The notes beneath the pieces are model-generated. The model ran no database searches. It was not told the DNA's origin and saw only the letters and a program-made list of their open reading frames with translations. A DNA stretch of 64,000 bases. Origin: Dendrolimus kikuchii. Lineage: Eukaryota > Arthropoda > Insecta > Lepidoptera > Lasiocampidae. Shown here one piece after another: positions 23,849-30,029 of this stretch. The stretch covers positions 12,683,338 through 12,747,337 of the forward strand of contig CM034401.1 of assembly GCA_019925095.2 (NCBI GenBank), read 5' to 3'. The translations under genes and the position numbers were made by a program. How positions within the stretch are numbered: the stretch's first letter is position 1; each line of letters starts with the position of its first letter.

Positions 23849-23980
23849 GTGGGAAATTGAGAACCTCGTTTTTTTGAAGTCAGTTAAAAACATAGCAACG
23901 ATTCTAGACTACAAATAACCTAGGCTCATAATTCGAATTTAAAATAAGAACAAATAACAAAACACTTACTTGTAACCCAT
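6193..23980 (-). CDS. uncharacterised small secreted protein, four-exon model
   Basis: Coding exons in gene order: 23970-23980, 14803-14941, 9495-9619, 6193-6361. They sum to 444 bases, that is 147 residues plus stop, with all splice phases consistent (2, 0, 2). The product starts MGYKLIILLGLLAGVLYSLH, a plausible signal peptide or single membrane anchor. A basic stretch and a conserved-looking core follow (DPIQCARYFYCELGREPENI), then a C-terminal CKKGYPLCPL. Cysteines are at 67, 73, 122 and 129, so two disulphides are possible. I do not recognise the family; a secreted or luminal insect protein is inferred. Exons 2-4 are well supported by hydrophobicity, splice signals and frame. The 11-base first exon is the weak point: another upstream exon ending in phase 2 could replace it. 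Confidence 0.6.
6362..6744. other. intron 3, 3' part, no recognised feature
   Basis: AT-rich, with a short (AT) run near 6420. Nothing else seen. Confidence 0.3.
6745..7010 (+). mobile_element. SINE or LINE-tail element, family A
   Basis: Begins 'ccgtgcaggaacgg' and ends in the 'tgtccataggcgacggtaacc' block. The same unit occurs inverted at 22020-22320, and the end block is shared with LINE tails at 23073, 33490 and 41180. It lies in intron 3 of the secreted-protein gene. No coding capacity. Confidence 0.6.
7020..7980. other. intronic sequence with recurring GACGTAAG motif
   Basis: Within 7180-7480 three loosely similar blocks end in 'tgacgtaagt' or 'tcacgtaagt' (about 7192, 7330, 7468), suggesting a decayed internal repeat. 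Otherwise nothing recognised. Confidence 0.3.
7981..8574 (-). mobile_element. non-autonomous Helitron-like element with internal tandem repeat
   Basis: Read on the minus strand it starts TCTTATATATAAAAATGAAT at 8574 and ends ...CGCCGGGTCAGCTAG at 7981-7984. The TC start and CTAG end fit a Helitron. Inside are 3-4 tandem units of about 120 bases. Inserted in intron 3. No Rep/helicase coding. Confidence 0.65.
8062..8500. repeat. tandem repeat of about 120-bp units
   Basis: Units carry 'caggtgattaggaggattct', then 'gatctcagcgcca', then 'ctaccggttctaatt' and 'atccgggaaccca'. Three complete copies and one partial copy, about 90 percent alike by eye. Confidence 0.85.
8575..9265. other. no recognised feature
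   Basis: AT-rich intron sequence; nothing recognised. Confidence 0.3.
9270..9488 (+). repeat. interspersed repeat, copy 1 (pair with 15800-16050)
   Basis: Shares 'tgaattcgatccggaaccaa', 'aaaattatgccgcctctcac', 'ccgtaacgctttttcg' and a 'tctatatagaagtttcactt' end with the copy at 15800. Its right end abuts the splice donor of exon 3 (donor bases 9489-9494). Confidence 0.75.
9495..9619 (-). CDS. secreted-protein gene, exon 3
   Basis: Acceptor CTTAATAG precedes 9619 and donor GTAAGT follows 9495. The frame encodes VPKVRWKRILLN, then CARYFYCELGREPENIMQRG. Holds the first two cysteines, spaced CX5C. Confidence 0.7.
9751..9862 (-). mobile_element. RTE-like LINE 3' end, truncated copy
   Basis: The (CATA)n tail at 9751-9769 is followed by the reverse complement of the last ~90 bases of the RTE-like ORF (ending in PARELA). 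A short direct repeat 'tatgaat' at 9743-9749 and 9861-9867 may be the target-site duplication. Confidence 0.8.
10092..10920 (+). mobile_element. RTE-like LINE, 5'-truncated copy
   Basis: Covers the C-terminal third of the element, from MMKDDCQARGLHLNAKKTKV to PARELA, then a stop at 10882-10884 and a (TATG)n tail. The polymerase YADD motif is missing because of truncation, but the remaining frame of about 260 codons has no stop or frameshift, so the copy is fairly young. It lies in intron 2 of the secreted-protein gene and points away from the inverted 3' end at 9751-9862. Both carry a 3' tail, so they are two insertions rather than one twin-primed event. Confidence 0.9.
10925..11745. other. 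no recognised feature
   Basis: Intron 2. 'acgcgtccgtcggatgcgtcc' near 11294 is locally repetitive but undiagnosed. Confidence 0.3.
11810..12517 (+). mobile_element. Helitron-like element, family B
   Basis: The 3' end has a GCGGCgcaGCCGC hairpin (12490-12502) followed after 11 bases by CTAG (12514-12517), a Helitron-type terminus. Body blocks 'gttagagcatcacgtgagaa', 'gaaactcgacacagagctgg' and 'atagatggcgctgcaa' recur at 20880-21521 and 21575-21930. The 5' end is not defined. Confidence 0.6.
12518..13407. other. no recognised feature
   Basis: AT-rich intron with a C-run at 13127-13138. Confidence 0.3.
13416..13714. mobile_element. hAT-type MITE, 299 bp
   Basis: Terminal inverted repeats start CAGTGTTCCGCAAA on both ends. 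They are flanked by an 8-base duplication, ttctagaa (13408-13415) and ttctagac (13715-13722), with one mismatch. CAGTG ends and 8-base target duplications define hAT elements. No transposase. The inside holds two near-identical 'aatttaaactttaggttt' blocks. Confidence 0.85.
13937..14036 (+). repeat. short interspersed repeat (aagtgaaac family), copy 1
   Basis: Shares 'aagtgaaacttctttagaat', 'gatttgaaactcgatg' and 'agataaacacataaatc' with 20325-20415. Confidence 0.6.
14046..14432 (-). mobile_element. non-autonomous Helitron-like element
   Basis: On the minus strand it ends ...CCGGGTACAGCTAG (14046-14049). Its 5' part reads TATATAAAAATGAATCCCTA. The internal 'cagcgccatcaaccgg' and 'ccgggacccacttgaacac' blocks match the 49 and 62 kb copies. 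Confidence 0.6.
14803..14941 (-). CDS. secreted-protein gene, exon 2
   Basis: Acceptor TATTTTTTCAG precedes 14941 and donor GTTAGT follows 14803. Encodes the hydrophobic LIILLGLLAGVLYSLHLLAK and then AITAASKVIRALFKRDI. The hydrophobic run so near the start suggests a signal peptide. Confidence 0.7.
14945..15412. other. no recognised feature
   Basis: Intron 1; nothing recognised. Confidence 0.3.
15415..15715. mobile_element. fold-back element built of 26-bp units
   Basis: The left arm carries about three tandem copies of a 26-base unit (ggacaagtggaaaaacgaat plus six bases). The right arm carries four copies in reverse complement. They meet around a short unique centre (about 15542-15578). 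No coding capacity. Confidence 0.85.
15800..16050 (+). repeat. interspersed repeat, copy 2 (pair with 9270-9488)
   Basis: Same blocks and orientation as the copy at 9270. The left end contains a 35-base direct duplication (ttatttaaacatattttatt type). Confidence 0.75.
16055..17265. other. no recognised feature
   Basis: Long AT-rich intronic stretch without recognised element. Confidence 0.3.
17270..17861 (+). mobile_element. Helitron-like element, family C
   Basis: The 3' end reads 'gcgagcgaagccgcgggtag' then aacCTAG (17858-17861), a hairpin plus CTAG terminus common in Lepidoptera. The 5' part around 17283 ('aaatgcgaatgtgaatttgt') resembles the usual start of that family. Diverged. Confidence 0.5.
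17865..18560. other. no recognised feature
   Basis: Nothing recognised. Confidence 0.3.
18565..18850 (-). mobile_element. tRNA-derived SINE
   Basis: On the minus strand it starts at the tRNA-like head (tcgtggtagcgtaatggcta), has a B-box-like GGGTTCGATCCTGGCTGG near 18785-18802, then the SINE body, and ends near 'gcccaagccgaaaagtggga'. Same family as 29740 and 41269. Confidence 0.85.
18855..19345. other. no recognised feature
   Basis: Contains a short run of alternating gtac/tatg near 18868-18890. Otherwise nothing. Confidence 0.3.
19368..19583 (+). CDS. unrecognised open frame, possible terminal exon
   Basis: A good acceptor (ATTTACTTACAG) precedes 19368. The frame then stays open for 71 codons to a stop at 19581-19583. 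It reads VKLGEMEIRIDTKAWIEKKS early on and is rich in charged residues, unlike the low-complexity chance frames nearby. I do not recognise it, no partner exon was found upstream, and it is antisense inside intron 1. It could be a chance frame. Confidence 0.2.
   Translation, partial: QIDINVKLGEMEIRIDTKAWIEKKSKLTSENFEIYMDILHDNVFRYDVSYKCYLNDNKSLGLANLYIWGFI
19677..19945. repeat. degenerate minisatellite, unit about 12 bases (ttggactaaaa)
   Basis: About twenty diverged copies of an attggactaaaa-like unit in tandem, with substitutions and length changes. Confidence 0.8.
19950..20320. other. no recognised feature
   Basis: Nothing recognised. Confidence 0.3.
20325..20415 (+). repeat. short interspersed repeat (aagtgaaac family), copy 2
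   Basis: Matches 13937-14036 over most of its length. Confidence 0.6.
20880..21521 (+). mobile_element. Helitron-like element, family B, with internal duplication
   Basis: Begins in the 'cggaccaggtaattccgaaa' block and ends 'gcgggggaaactCTAG' (21518-21521). The segment holding 'gaaac(t/c)cga(c/t)a(c/t)ag' is present twice in tandem (about 20990-21115 and 21120-21260). Confidence 0.6.
21575..21930 (+). mobile_element. Helitron-like element, family B, interrupted by a MITE
   Basis: Matches the 20880 copy before 21656 and after 21782; the gap holds the small palindromic element. The 3' terminus is missing or too diverged. Confidence 0.5.
21657..21782. mobile_element. small MITE with ~40-bp inverted ends
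   Basis: The left arm (gcattagcgcttaacgtata ... atgggaat) and right arm (attcccat ... gtttagtgctaggc) are imperfect inverted copies. It splits a family-B repeat exactly between 'agctact' and 'tgaacgg', so insertion into that repeat is directly visible. Confidence 0.7.
22012..22325 (-). mobile_element. SINE or LINE-tail element, family A, with poly(A)
   Basis: On the minus strand it runs from CCGTGCAGGAACGGAGAAGG through 'gcggcctgtcgtaagaggcg' and 'gtccataggcgatggtaacc' to a poly(A) end (T-run at 22010-22018). Same unit as 6745-7010. Confidence 0.7.
22345..22590 (-). pseudogene. LINE reverse-transcriptase C-terminal remnant (RTE-like family 2)
   Basis: On the minus strand a frame reads LRWNGHVMRRNENHVTKIMI, then KFKGRPEKR, an in-frame stop, then MNCLKDNMMICGVTEDIYQN to a stop. 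The 'RW.GHV.R...GRP..RW' pattern is typical after the polymerase domain in RTE-like LINEs. A distinct family from the element at 52035. Confidence 0.65.
22790..23030 (-). mobile_element. tRNA-derived SINE, diverged
   Basis: Same order of blocks as the SINE at 18565 but with more substitutions and small losses. Confidence 0.6.
23073..23135 (-). repeat. family A LINE-tail fragment
   Basis: Matches the last ~60 bases of the element at 22012 (attgca..gttcagcagacagg). Confidence 0.6.
23140..23685. other. no recognised feature
   Basis: Very AT-rich; nothing recognised. Confidence 0.3.
23690..23892 (+). repeat. interspersed repeat with embedded (AT)n
   Basis: Blocks 'tatcaaaatcggttt', then (AT)n at 23809-23843, then 'gaaattgagaacctcg' and 'ttgaagtcagttaaaa' make up a repeat end that I recall as common in moths. 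Confidence 0.5.
23970..23980 (-). CDS. secreted-protein gene, candidate exon 1 (11 coding bases)
   Basis: On the minus strand ATGGGTTACAA is followed by a strong donor GTAAGTG. It supplies a start codon and ends in exactly the phase needed by exon 2, giving MGYK before the hydrophobic stretch. Such a short match can arise by chance; a cDNA would settle it. Confidence 0.4.
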
Positions 23981-23999
23981 TTAGATCCAATTAAATATC

Positions 24000-24240
24000 A
24001 CACAAAAGAAAAGAAGAGCGAAATAATTACAGAGTATAAATACCTGGGCATTACTTTCCCGCGCTGTTTTAATTTGAAAATGGAACCTAGCTGCAGATGC
24101 GAAGTACTTAGCAAGTGCCTGCTATTGTACGGTTAGATACAAAAGGCTGTTCAACAGTTCGTGGCTTGTAATAGTCTGAAACCTACTAAATTGGATCGCG
24201 CTATCAATGCTGTTTGTGGCTCGTGGAAAGTGGAAGTGGT
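24000..24240 (+). pseudogene. possible LINE reverse-transcriptase remnant
   Basis: One frame reads KEKKSEIITEYKYLGITF, resembling the 'YKYLG' motif after the polymerase palm in LINEs. It then breaks at a stop near 24135. It sits just upstream of the candidate first exon. Confidence 0.3.
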
Positions 24241-24244
24241 TGTG

Positions 24245-25540
24245 CATAACCAAAACTAGTTTTATTTTATTTCCTTAATAGAATATACTCGTGGTATTGT
24301 AGATAGTTTTTATTATGTGGTCGAATATGGTTGTTTTATGTGTAATGTGTGCGAATGTGTTTTATTATATTATTTTATTGGCGCCTTCTTTATAACGTGT
24401 TTTAGCGTATAGCTATGACTTTTTTATCTGGTTTGTGTCGTATACTTAATGAGATTTACAAAGAGTTGTGTGCGGCCTCATTATCTTTGAAATTATGATC
24501 ATTTATGCAATTAAAATAATAGTATAATGATTAGATCTACTGAACTAGATTGTAACTGAGTATGATTTAAAGTTGGACTTTTTAGCGTGATGTTTGTAGG
24601 CAAACTTTTTATCAACAGTTTTATCGAAAAAGGATGTTTTTAAATCTTATAAACAGTGATCAATATTGTTTTTGAGTAAGAATTGTGCCTTTATATAGAA
24701 AATCTAGACTATTTCGCGAAATATGACTATTCTTGTCCGTTTCACTTAATTTTTAGTTTTATTGCGAATTTATTACTAAACATTATAATTTCTTATTGTT
24801 CTATTGTAATACTTGTGGGTAGTTGTGTATATTACTCGACTCATTTTGTCGCCTTTCGATATAAAAGCGAGTGGACGCAGCGCCAAAAGATTATTCTTAC
24901 TTCAATTTTGGATGGATGAAATTGTCATTAATAGCACTCTAGGGTAGCTAATTATAGTGCGAGAATCATAGCTTAAAATTAATTATAAGTACTTCAGGGA
25001 AGCAGGCTTTGTTTGATAGTCAAATATAACAGAGTTCTACGTGTTTTGTTGTATAAAACCCGCAATAATACTACACATAGAATATGCCTTCTTGCCAAAT
25101 TGAATCCATATAGGCCAAGTCGTTTTTGACAAATGTTTGTGTCGTATCTAAACAGACGGACAGAGAGAATTGAAAAATTATTTTGATATATAGATCGATA
25201 ACACTTTACTGTACACCATTATAGAAAACTTACTAACTAGTATTATTTCATAAAACCATCTAAATTTCTAAAACATTATTTCGTGAATCACCTACTTTTA
25301 TGGATGTTTCTAGAAGCATCCGTTTGTTCTATCCCTATGGATAGGGCACCCGGATGTTTGTGTTTCGGCGTTCGAGTCACCATGGCTACCTAATTAGATG
25401 AAATATGATCGCTATTGTGTTCTATATCAAAAAATATTGCTCCACCAACTCAACAATATCAAATACACAAGCAATACCCCTTTTGATATCTTTGAAAATA
25501 AATAATTGTACAAAAACGAAAAATCTACTAATTTACAATT
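24245..25540. other. no recognised feature
   Basis: A possible decayed Helitron-like stretch near 25020-25200; otherwise nothing. Confidence 0.3.
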
Positions 25541-25554
25541 AATCAATAATAATA

Positions 25555-26892
25555 CATACATACATACATACATAATTTCACGCCAGTTCCCTTGCGGGGT
25601 AGGCACGAACAACAGAGTGCCATTTAGGCTTATTCTTACACACCTCACTTGCCTCTTTGACATTCATAACTCTTGTCATGCACGCTCGTCTGTTCTTAAG
25701 GCTCCTGACATCACCTTCTGCTAGTACACGATCAATTTGATCATGGAAGGTGTGTCGTGGCCTTCCACGACTTCTGCATCCATCCACTTTTGCATTGTAT
25801 ATCTGTTTAGTCATTCTTTCATCATGCATTCTTTCCACATGCCCGAACCACCGGAGTATTCCTTTCCTTACCTTCACCCCGACACTCTCTTTCAGACCAA
25901 CTCTCTTTCTTACTTCGGTATTACGAACGCGGTCCGCGAGCGTCACTCCGCAGATTTTGCGCAGTGCTCGCATCTCAACCGCGTTTACTCTACTTTCATG
26001 CTCTCTCTTCCATACCCAACTCTCGCATCCATACGTGAGCGTAGGTACCAGCACCGCGTTGTGTATGGCGAGCTGGGCCTTCTGGCTGAGGTTCTTAGCG
26101 CTTAGAAGTTTATCTAACGCTCCATTCACACTATTCCCCAAATTAACTCTTCTTTCTATATCAGCGGTGTACCTTCCATCTCTGCTAAAAGCACATCCAA
26201 GATATACAAACTCATTCACTTGCTCTAGCATAACATCATCGACCATTATCCTTGCATTCGTTCTGGTTTCTTCTCTTTCAAACACCATAACCTTTGTTTT
26301 CTTCGCATTCAAATGTAAGCCTCTCGCCTGACAGTCATCTTTCATCATTGTGACTAGTATTTGCAGTTCTGATGGCGATTCGGCTAAAAGCACGGCATCA
26401 TCCGCATAAAGCAGGGTGCTTACAACTAGATCACTCATCCGCACCCCAACATCCATTAATCTTATTCTCTGGAGACAATCGTCCAGGTATAGGATGAACA
26501 GCAAAGCCGACAGCACGCAGCACTGGCGGACGCCAATATTGACGTCAAACCAGGGCGACAGGCTGCCTTCCACTCGCACGCATGCCATACAGTCCTCTTA
26601 AGTGGACTGCACAGCACGCGTCAATTGGCCATTAATCCCATATCCGGGCAATATGTCCCAGAGCTCCTTCCGCACAACCCTGTCAAATGCTTTCTCTAGA
26701 TCCACAAAACCGCAGAAAACCTCCCGGCCCATAGCCAGCTGCTTCTCTACGATATTGCGGAGAGAGAAAACTTGATCCATACATCCCCTTCCATTTCTAA
26801 AGCCACCTTGTGCATCCCACAGTAATCCATTGGATACAACTCTCATTCTCTTTTCAATAATCTTCGCATACACTTTAGATGCTGTGCTGAAT
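25555..26892 (-). mobile_element. RTE-like LINE, 5'-truncated copy with target-site duplication
   Basis: Flanked by a 13-base duplication (atcaataataata, 25542-25554 and 26893-26905). It carries the polymerase from the FVDLEKAFDR motif through LLYADD to the C-terminal PARELA and a (TATG)n end. One in-frame stop (26598-26600) interrupts the frame, and the conserved RQGC is RQCC here. The truncation point is at the ISTASKVYAK segment. Confidence 0.9.
25578..26890 (-). pseudogene. RTE-like reverse transcriptase, partial, one stop
   Basis: Two frames in the same phase, split by one TAA where the sister copy has a tyrosine codon. Palm motifs FVDLEKAFDR and LLYADDAVLLAE are present. The C-terminal RWFGHVERMHDERM and GRPRHTFHDQ regions follow. 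The endonuclease domain is missing. Cannot produce a working protein. Confidence 0.85.
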
Positions 26893-26954
26893 ATCAATAA
26901 TAATAAACACACATATTGTATATGCATAAGCTAAACAAATTGCTCTTGTGTTAT

Positions 26955-27125
26955 AGGTAATATACAACGGACTACTCTGGGGCCGTTCCCAGGCACCCAG
27001 ACCATAGTAAGTAGATGAAAGTGCTTTTACAAAATTTACAATGCCAGGAATCGAATCGGAGCCGGAAGAGGCTTAGCCCTTGGGAACTGATGTATGATAT
27101 GGCTAAGCTACCTATTGACTCCATT
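26955..27125 (-). repeat. possible tRNA-derived SINE of another family
   Basis: The minus strand has a B-box-like GATTCGATTCCTGGC near 27046-27060 and a tRNA-like head ending near 27125. Different body from the main SINE family. Confidence 0.4.
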
Positions 27126-27154
27126 ATATTAAGGAACATTGTTATGATATACTA

Positions 27155-27520
27155 GGATATGCCCGCGACTTCATCCACGTCGGACATATTGTTTTAGTGT
27201 AAGTGGTATTGAAATCAGCTGATCGTTATGTATACTAACAACTCCAAACAGGTCGGGAAAAATTCCGCGGGATTCCCGGAATAAAAAGTATCACACATTT
27301 TATAAATTTGGTATTGATCGGTGTAAAAGTCACATTGGAATTCTATTTTTTTATAATCTGGCTATTTTAAATCATTCCCAGAAAAATTCTCAGGGTAAAA
27401 AGTAGCGCAGATTTTAAATTTAAGAATTTAGTTTAAACCGCATCGAAATCGGCCCCGTAGTTTTTACGTAAATTTGGAACAAACAGATAAACCGACAAGA
27501 AATCTAAAAAAAGTGCATCG
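27155..27520 (-). repeat. decayed Helitron-like element
   Basis: Blocks 'gcccgcgacttcatccacgt' and 'attcccggaataaaaagtat' and a final 'aacaaacagataaaccgac' resemble Helitron family C in reverse. The pieces are partly duplicated. Ends not defined. Confidence 0.4.
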
Positions 27521-27524
27521 TGTT

Positions 27525-27989
27525 CTCCATTGTTTATATAGACTAATCCAGTTGCTTCTTAAAATATCTTCAACGTACAGAATTTAATAATATTGTAGAT
27601 TTTCAAGATAATGTATTGAAAAAAATATTTCAACCCTTACTTATATGTATGATGGCCACCTCCGATCACTGCCGTTTCGTGATTTCATTAATTAATTATT
27701 CATGTAGAGCCATGTGGACTGCACCTCTCTATCAAATTTCATCCAGGAAGACCCAGTAGTTTCCGAAAAATAACAGACGTAACAATTTCATAAGGATTGC
27801 GTTTTTTTCCTAAATGACTACGGAACCCCCCAATAAGGAAAGTAAGGCCAGAAATAGTTTTCTGGTTATAATATTGCGTAGGATATTATAACCTATAGAG
27901 CGCAGACGTTGCCAAACGTTATTGAACTAAATGGCTAAAATTAGATAAATTTAAATTACATATATTGTTCTAGAATTCCAAATAAAGAA
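27525..27989. other. no recognised feature
   Basis: Nothing recognised. Confidence 0.3.
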
Positions 27990-27992
27990 TAA

Positions 27993-28719
27993 AGGGCCAT
28001 TTACATGGAGACAGTTTATCGAACGTTTTGGGGCGATAAGTTTATACTATTTTCGTAAGAGATACTCTTCAGACAATAATCGTATGGACATGTTTACATT
28101 GAAATAAAAAACAAAAACTCGCTTACGAGTTATCATACGATAATCGTAAGGTAATTATCGCCAAGAGTTTTGTGTATATACTACGGCACAAATCGCATTG
28201 AGTTATTTGCCTACGATTTCTGGACTCGTCTAAACTAGATCTTGTATGACATTTTCTCAAGTTCATGCAAGTATCGCACAACTCACTTTGAACCGATTTG
28301 TTTGTGAGACTTGCCATTCAAGCTCGGTGTACTTTTTGTAATTAATATGAAAATTGTAACTTAGCAACACGGAACATATTTTTAAATGTCTCTTCATATG
28401 CTAGTTGTATTTCAAGACAACGTATTTGAGGCTTTTAAAGTGTTTCTTCTTTCTATTCATTTTTTAATCGACATCTTTTTTTCGCTTTCCTTTATTTAAT
28501 ACTTGCGACTGGTGAGCGGTGACTGGTGACTAGCTGAACTCGAAATACGACTCTTGCTTTCAAATTTTGTTTACATAGAGACGTCAATATTCAATGACCA
28601 GACGATTATCGCCCTTCCGCGTACGATATCGTATGTTTAGTTTACATGATCATATTTTTTTTCTTGCTTTTGACAATCGTATTTTTGAGACAAGAAACTC
28701 TCTCCATGTAAATGACCCT
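27993..28719. mobile_element. Harbinger-type MITE, 727 bp
   Basis: The ends are inverted copies over about 25 bases with two mismatches (AGGG[C/T]CATTTACATGGAGA[C/G]). They are flanked by TAA on both sides (27990-27992, 28720-28722). A three-base TAA/TWA duplication is the PIF/Harbinger signature. No transposase frame; the inside has further short palindromes around 'cgataatcg'. Confidence 0.8.
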
Positions 28720-29006
28720 TAATTTAAATAAAATATACTAAATCATTATAATGTTGCCTAATTACGGTAACAGTCGAGTTTAGGACAATATGCAATGAGT
28801 TTACGATTCACAGTAATTTAAATAATACTTTCATTGTGCCTACAAAATTTGTAGTGGTTCTGTAGCTAAGGCACTCGGGTTTAGTTCAAATACGTAATTT
28901 CGAATTCTGGAGATAACATGCACTACGTTGGATATTGTTTTAATAGATTCATCCTATTTCAGAGTATCTAAAATTTATAGCTCTATGTTATATCTGTATA
29001 TTCGCT

Positions 29007-29053
29007 ATTGTCTTGAAAATCTAATATTACCCCTATTAGATTTTCAAGACAAT
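29007..29053. repeat. perfect 20-bp inverted repeat with 7-base loop
   Basis: Left arm 29007-29026 (attgtcttgaaaatctaata) and right arm 29034-29053 are exact reverse complements around ttacccc. No T-run or gene context suggests a terminator or RNA gene. Confidence 0.9.
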
Positions 29054-29059
29054 GGTGAA

Positions 29060-29720
29060 CCGGTTAAGAAAATCTAGCTATAATAGAATACAATTAGTTA
29101 ATTTATTTTAAAATAACATTGTCACAAAAGGCTACTTAATTAAAATGAAGAGTACCTAACTCTCTTCCTTATTAGAAACTTGAGTCGATTCTAAGAACAT
29201 TTTTTTCCTGTTGTAATAATCACGCGCATTGCACGCGTGAATCAGCTAAGCAGCTGACGTTACATAAATTTGGTCGCGTTTCCTTACTACCACATACTAT
29301 TAAATGTCACCCTAGGGGCCTGCGTACCCCACTCTGAGAAACCTTGTGCTATTTAATATGTGTACAGGAAGGAGTGTTGGGAACATATGATTTTTGAGCC
29401 ATAAGGTTCATTGTGTACAGTAATTGTATAAGCCTGTAACTTTTCTGACGGTGTACTTCTAGCTACTTCGCAATCTAGCTGCCTTGTGTCTCAACGCGTT
29501 ATCGTTGTTTATAGGCGATAAATTAGTACGAAACTATCTAATAATTTCCGTATCTAAAACGCATATCTAAGGCCTTTTTTCTGTTTATTTGTTCGTCATT
29601 ATCAGGAATTTTGCAAATCAAAATTACCGATTTGAGAAACCCACAAATTCTGCTTGAACAGGCGTAGTTAATAAACAGTTGATTCTTTGAAATGAGGCTT
29701 CTTTTCAATAATACATTTAC
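29060..29720. other. no recognised feature
   Basis: Nothing recognised. Confidence 0.3.
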
Positions 29721-29739
29721 AGCTGATATAAGAAATTTA

Positions 29740-30024
29740 TTACGGCTGTGGTAGCGTAGTGGCTAGCCCACTCGTCCGAAACTCAAAGGCCGCGGGTTCG
29801 CAAAACATGCATCGTTTAGGCAGTTTTCTGATGCATATTGTTACAATTATCATTTGATAACGGTGAAGGAAAATATTGTGACGAGCTCTGCACATCGAGA
29901 TAACCGATATGTCAAACCCGCCAATCCACCTTGAGCAAGCATGGCGGGTATACTGTTCGTTTCTTTATAAATGGGAGGCCCGAGCCCAGCAGTGGGATGT
30001 TTATTTGCTGTTATAATCATTATT
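29740..30024 (+). mobile_element. tRNA-derived SINE with perfect target-site duplication
   Basis: An A-box-like GTGGTAGCGTAGTGGCTAG opens the element. The B-box region (gcgggttcg) has lost the usual atcctgg. The body follows ('gcacatcgagataaccgata', 'catggcgggtatactgt', 'gcccagcagtggga'). Flanked by a 14-base exact duplication (atataagaaattta, 29726-29739 and 30025-30038). No protein coding. Confidence 0.9.
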
Positions 30025-30029
30025 ATATA

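Noticed and set aside
25737..26331. Plus-strand frames over the RTE-like copy (and the same at 10131 and 52213)
   Set aside because: They recur wherever the element does and are antisense shadows of the reverse transcriptase.
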